Shown here piece after piece: positions 58,864 through 64,000 of a DNA stretch of 64,000 nt (positions are counted from its first letter, which is position 1; every line of letters begins with the position of its first letter). This stretch comes from Nemopilema nomurai (lineage: Eukaryota > Cnidaria > Scyphozoa > Rhizostomeae > Rhizostomatidae). Made by a program: the position numbers and the translations under genes. The stretch spans positions 1 through 64,000 of the forward strand of contig PEDN01001377.1 in the NCBI GenBank assembly GCA_003864495.1, in the 5' to 3' direction. Below the pieces are notes generated by a model. It worked only from the letters and a program-made list of their open reading frames with translations, did no database searches and had not been told where the DNA came from.

Positions 58864-61800
58864 AAAAGAACACACGTGTAAGATGCTTTCGTGTAATTGT
58901 AGGTCTCCATGAACACGACCACGCGGGCGACTGCACGTAAGTGAGAGAACACGCATGTGGCGTGCTACGTGACCGCTTCGTCAGCTGCGATGATAGTGGC
59001 CCCATCACGCTCCAAACGGAACACGCGTGTAAATCATCGCGTACATTTTCTCGTAGCCGTTTACCGCACTTGTTAGCGTGAATCTAGCTTTAGTTGACAA
59101 TAATCGACTTAGTCTAGAAATCATTAGGTGCGTGGAATTCAACGGCGACAATTGAATCAATCCACGCGAAGTTACACGAAAGGCCCATTCCATTATTATT
59201 TATCAGATGTTATCAACAAACATTTTCTAGAACTTATTAATGGGTTTTATTAGTATAAACATCATACAAGCCGTCGTTTTTGTATAAACCTTTGCATTTG
59301 CTCGCTTTCCCCTGTGGAGATGCTAATTTATTTTGTTAAACTGCTTTGTATAGATACTAGCTATTTGACCCCCTGGTGTTTGTAACTCCACTATTGAGAC
59401 CGGGAGGTATTGTTAGGCAAAATGTGTCCAGATTTCAATTAAAGGATATTTTGACAGCGATTTCTATAGGTGGCATGTTTGCTCACATGTTTACTCAGAA
59501 CATCTCAAAATTCTGGTAGGACTATGTTGCTCTTTGTCACCATTTCTGACGCATTTTACGCTTACATTGTAACATCACTACCATGGAACTTTTTTGCCTA
59601 AAACTTGAGGTCAAATGTCAAATGTCAAAGTAAGCAAAAAACTTGCAGACAAGAAGTAAAACCTGTCACCTTTTCTGTCGCATTTTACGCTTACATTGTA
59701 ACATCACTACCATGACACTGTTTTGTTTAAAACTAGAGGTCAAAGGTCAAATGTCAAAGTAAGCAACAAATTTGCAGACATGAAGTAAAACACAAAGGTC
59801 AAAGGTGAAGGACCTTTATGCATTATACTTGAACAATCATTTACCTATACGCATTCAACAGTTCTCCCCAACCCAGTCATTTTCCCCTCGAATACCTCTC
59901 CATCACCCACCTCTTTGGTAAATAAAGTTAAAAAATTTCACCCTTACCCGTCGCTCATCCTGTCCATTTTCCGCATGTATGTAATATATTTAGGTAAAAA
60001 AGCTGCACGTACATTTTAAAATTCCTTTTTTTTGCTCAGAGGCCTGGTGACTTCTGACGTTATTTTTGCTAGCTGTCTTCATTAAATTATTTAAAGCTTT
60101 GTTCATAAACATTAAATTTTTAGAGAATTTTGTCAGAATTTTAGAATGAAGGTTCAAAATGGATGTATTTTCGACCTTTTGTTAATTTGTGGTACCTGAA
60201 ATCAGCTTGGAGGTTTTCATCAGTTCCTTGTGACAAAATGCACGAAAAGAATCCCCTTTGAGTTCAAAAGCAACAGCGAAAATAATTGAGTGAATATCTT
60301 TATGCAGTATGTCTAATCATGGAAAAGAGGCCAAGTAAACATGGCAGCTTAAGCTGAGATTTGTCTAATTATCTTGACAAGAGACTATTTAGTCTTCAGA
60401 ATTACAGGGTGGTGAAAAACCACTCTGTACATCAGAGGCAAAGGAGTAGTCGCACCATAAAACTTTGCATATTTGCCTGCCATTCCAAACCCTCTTGGTT
60501 TCAATTTCGAAAAGATAATTCGAGTGGCTGCAATCATTGGCGAAAAAACCTGAGCATCTCCGATCTGAATCAGCTTTCAGTAGCTGGAAGCATCTGATAA
60601 AAGGGCCACGAGGAACTCTTAGGAGAGTTAATTTCAAGAAGTAGACAAAATGTATCAGGAGAAGGCCTAAATCCTGCCTGGACTTTGTTTCTATGATGAA
60701 GATACTCGGTGCTCGAAAGAAAGGCGAATAAAAGCTGACGACTTGGCCCTATACCTAACAAAAATAAAGAAACTAACAGATTGGTTTCAAGTGGCCCAAT
60801 TGTTTCAGTGTTGGATTAAGCCAAAAATTGATTATCTCTCGTGGCTTAAACTTCCTTCAATCGCTTGGTAACCAGTCTCACATGATTAGAATACCGTTGC
60901 ACCAAGCTGAAATGAACTTAAATTTACTTTCGAAGCTGGATAACACTAGATTTCCCTTGACGATAACGAAGTCGAAAAATCTTGCGGGTGCTAAGAACTT
61001 TCACTGTTGCGTTCTAGGATGAACATGTTCTTGATTGCATGGGTTATGCATCTATTTCACAAGATTGGCTTGTTCAGAAGATGTTTTCAATAATATCCTT
61101 AGGAGTAGACCGTCTAAAATAAACTAAAGTAATCCTCCTCTTATTGTATTAGTAAACACTGTGCGTTTTTCATCTTAATTACTTTCTCTGCACTGAGGTT
61201 AAATTTCGGGAGAAATTACCACTGTTCGTTATTTTCCTGTAATATTTTCATAACAAATCATGATATCATGGATAAAATTATGATCTTTGTTTCACGCGTT
61301 TGCGTTTAAAAGTGCACTATTTCGCTGTGAAAATAGTCTTGACAATTTTTTTTTAATTTTTGAATGCGAGCATTTCTGTAAGTAGAATTAGAAACCACGG
61401 GCAAGTTTTGACCAAATATACCTTTATTTTGAAAACAATGACCGAGTTTAAGTCTTCGATAGGTCTTTAGTTCAATGAGTTCTAATATTAGCGGAAAAAG
61501 AGTGTTATGATTTAAAAATGTTTGATTTATTTATTTACATATTTATATAATATACAGAATGTATAATTAATTCACTATTTGCGTGGTCTGTTGTATCACG
61601 TGGTAAATAGCCAAGACCGATGGAGTAAATAGTGATGCATGTTCGAATCTTTACGGCTTCTGATATCTTAGAGGAAGGCTTCATATTTTTCCAAAAACGT
61701 TTTTTCGACTTTTGCCAAAAAACTTTTAACAGAGAGCAACGCATGAGCAGCTTTAAAGTTTGGCTGATTCGTTTATGTACTGTAGATCTTTTATTTGGTT

Positions 61801-62219
61801 GAAAGGTATCGATCCAAGTTGTTGGTATATGTGAACCAAGGGTAAACGCAAAGGCCCGTTTAAGAGAAAAATAGTAAGAAAAGGCCTAAATGATGACGAT
61901 AATGTGTTTCAATTATATAGTCATAAATCATTTCAGTGTTACACTTAAAATACACTTACACTCAATATATATTCTAAGCGCATTTTTAAAAGGTGCAAGT
62001 GGAATGACTCTGGACCATTATGTTTTGAAAAGGAGGCTGTTTCAATAGGATGGCAGAACAAAGCAAACCAATGTTATCAGTTTATCGTCTTAGGTTCTGC
62101 TCAAATTAGAGGCTAGAGCTATATTATATAATTAAGCATTTATTCAATTTGCTTCTTTATTTTTGTGCGAATGGATAAAATGACAAAATGTTTATGAATT
62201 GTCCCATCATTTCTTGCAG
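58864..62219. other. APC 3' UTR and downstream non-coding region
   Basis: No coding exon seen. A tandem duplication lies at 59536-59792. AATAAA at 59921-59926 is the best poly(A) signal for APC, about 1.06 kb past the stop. The rest is AT-rich sequence with short frames only. Confidence 0.5.
59536..59792. repeat. 128-bp tandem duplication in APC 3' region
   Basis: GTCACC, CGCATTTTACGCTTACATTG, TAACATCACTACCATG and GTCAAATGTCAAAGTAAGCAA occur at the same offsets in two copies starting at 59536 and 59664. The second copy holds a perfect AGGTCAAAGGTCA (59737-59749). Confidence 0.92.
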
Positions 62220-62545
62220 GTCATGGTGGAAATAGCTCCAGATGGAGGAGCCAAGAATTACCATATAATTAGCAGTCCAACGAAATCCTAAAAGCACCTA
62301 GAAAGGTACGGCAGAGCTCTGAAATACATAAGAGAATGGCGTTGTAAGATCTGCATGATGAGAAAAGCAGCTGAGGTAAAACGATTGTTAGAAAATCAAG
62401 GCAAGACGAGTGAGTTAGGAGAATTCGAAGCATTGGAGCCGGTGATAGGGAAGAGCAGATCTTTCCATCAGAAAGAAAACAAACATCTTGAGAAAGTGAA
62501 ATTTTCATGTAAAAAAGTGTATTTGCCGTTTATGAATAAGCCGAG
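62220..62545 (+). pseudogene. Exon-like segment with an in-frame stop; unknown gene
   Basis: It has a good acceptor (TTTCTTGCAG, ending 62219) and a good donor (AG|GTGAGT after 62545). One frame runs VMVEIAPDGGAKNYHIISS..TKS, stops at TAA 62289-62291, then continues open as KHLERYGRALKYIREWRCK and on for 85 codons to the donor. Both halves look like protein. It could be a broken exon, a 5' exon whose real start is the MM at 62355, or a non-coding exon. I do not recognise a family. Confidence 0.35.
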
Positions 62546-64000
62546 GTGAGTCTTAAGAACTCCTCACAGGCAAATGATAATAAAAGCCTGAAAATTTGTA
62601 CAAACGTTTAGCTCAAAATGCCGTTTACCAAAACCACTGTTGTCGAAAAAGAAGACTGGGAAAGAGAAAAGCTCTCTGACGTCAACAACTAGCTATATCA
62701 AGGAATGTTATTAAAACAAAAAGCCTGCTAAGTAAAGTTTGACTAAAATCTCATTGTAAAATTAATCTTCAGACACTAAATGGTGTACATAAATAAATTA
62801 GAGCTGCAGGTGAGCAATTTATTAAAAACATTTATTGATCTAATTATTGATCAAACATCATGTTGTCTAATTAGATAATGATCGACAATCTTGTTGGATT
62901 ATTATTGTTAACGCTGTTGCTGTTGTTGCCGTAATGTTTTCAAAAGGACTTGTAAATGACGTCAATGCCCTTTTCACGCCAACTCCAGATATCCCATACG
63001 GCACTGCGAGGTAGGCCTAGACGAGTTGTTATACAAGCTGCCAAGAACTTTGCTGCTGGCAACGATACTCAAAGTGCTGTTAAATCCCTGTGAATTATGA
63101 CTTATTCCCTTCCAGAAAGGTCTACGAGTGTTCGCTAGCATTGTTGTGAAAAATTCTTAGCCAATTTGGGCTGGATTCGAGCATCTTTCAAAGAGAAAGG
63201 ACCAGGGTGGGTGAGGCAGCATTCATTGCCTGCGAATGGGGTTTTCGAGAGAAAAAAAACCTATCCACACACATAAGCAATATCTTCTTCCCTGAACAGA
63301 TTATATCAGAAGATATTCTTGTCCCAGGTGCGACCTAAATGCCAGGAGATTTAGTCACCAGATCTTATATCCAGACAAAAGGGGGGGGGGGGATTTGGAA
63401 GTTACGTAGAACTACCATTAAACTCTTGAATAGTCGGGCTAATTAATGCCTGAAGGGGTGGGGATACTTGCTCGGTATGAACAATACATTACCTCCGGCT
63501 GGAGGTCAAACAAGCATATAAAACACTACTATAAACTTAAAGAGACGGGGAAAGCATATTAATTCGTTTTATCTAAAGGAAAATTTTAAAATTTATCCAA
63601 GCAATGCTTGAGTATAGATCGCATTTGATACATACATTAATCCAAAATCTTCGAGAGTTGTGCTGCTTTGACAAATTACAATGCAGTTTCTACGACTTTC
63701 TCCTACTTAAGTAGCTCCAGCAAAAGGGTATTGTTCTATTGAAGAGGCATGTCACATTTGGAAAGTTACAAGCGCTTTACTGGACAATAGAATCAGTGTC
63801 TATACATTCATCCTTCTTGGTAATTTAAAAAATGACAGAATGGCTATGAGAAGAAAAATATCTAAAGCATTTAGCTGTGATGACTCAGATAATTTGTTTC
63901 CAGAGAAATTTGAATTTAAATTTGACACATTCCAGTGGCAATAAGTGGAGGGTAATATTATTGAGGATGCCAAGCTCTCGGCTAATAATATTGCTTAATA
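62546..64000. other. Non-coding remainder of the window
   Basis: I see no exon with confidence. A G12 tract lies at 63381-63392 and TGACGTCA at 62677 and 62957. Confidence 0.45.

Noticed and set aside
1..64000. tRNA, rRNA or CRISPR-like structures
   Set aside because: The direct repeats are minisatellites without spacer diversity, and I found no cloverleaf-like tRNA boxes or rRNA cores.

Overview
The window is animal nuclear DNA. It is AT-rich and dense in GT-AG introns, and it carries genes found only in animals or in ciliated eukaryotes: a tropomodulin, a QRICH2/C16orf96-type DUF4795 protein, a C2H2 zinc-finger protein and APC (adenomatous polyposis coli). Short introns, many intronic minisatellites, small inverted-repeat elements and an APC without recognisable SAMP motifs suggest a marine invertebrate, possibly a cnidarian. 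That placement is inference; I cannot fix the species. All gene models below were built by hand by matching splice signals and reading phase. I ran no searches.

Layout. (1) 1172-13891, plus strand: a tropomodulin-like gene whose 5' end lies outside the window. Sixteen exons give 1191 codons in one frame. About 350 residues form the tropomodulin body. About 840 more form a charged extension made of a recurring module (RIP.GK - L..A..K.RRR - DDEEEDIDSLLSSV). Its introns are full of satellites, including a 2-kb array of 76-bp units. (2) 13892-17158: convergent 3' regions. (3) 17159-28256, minus strand: an 11-exon, 890-residue QRICH2/DUF4795-like coiled-coil protein. (4) 28257-28753: a compact divergent promoter. 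(5) 28754-32380, plus strand: a three-coding-exon protein of 606 residues with about 12 C2H2 fingers. (6) 32381-37002: non-coding, with two small inverted-repeat elements and simple repeats. (7) 37003-58863, plus strand: APC, 24 coding segments and 2399 residues. It has low-complexity N-terminal exons, a tandem series of phase-0 exons carrying an SRIPS..E....TPPW motif, the armadillo domain, and a C-terminus ending VTSL. (8) 58864-64000: APC 3' region and one unexplained spliced-looking segment (62220-62545) with an in-frame stop.

The four genes share no obvious pathway. Tropomodulin caps actin pointed ends, DUF4795 proteins belong to sperm flagella/cilia, and APC acts in Wnt/beta-catenin control and microtubule organisation. 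The most unusual content is in two modular protein-repeat arrays: the tropomodulin extension and the pre-armadillo part of APC. The DNA-level structure around them is also unusual: complementary pentanucleotide arrays, higher-order satellites, duplicated exon fragments and a strong excess of the palindrome TGACGTCA.
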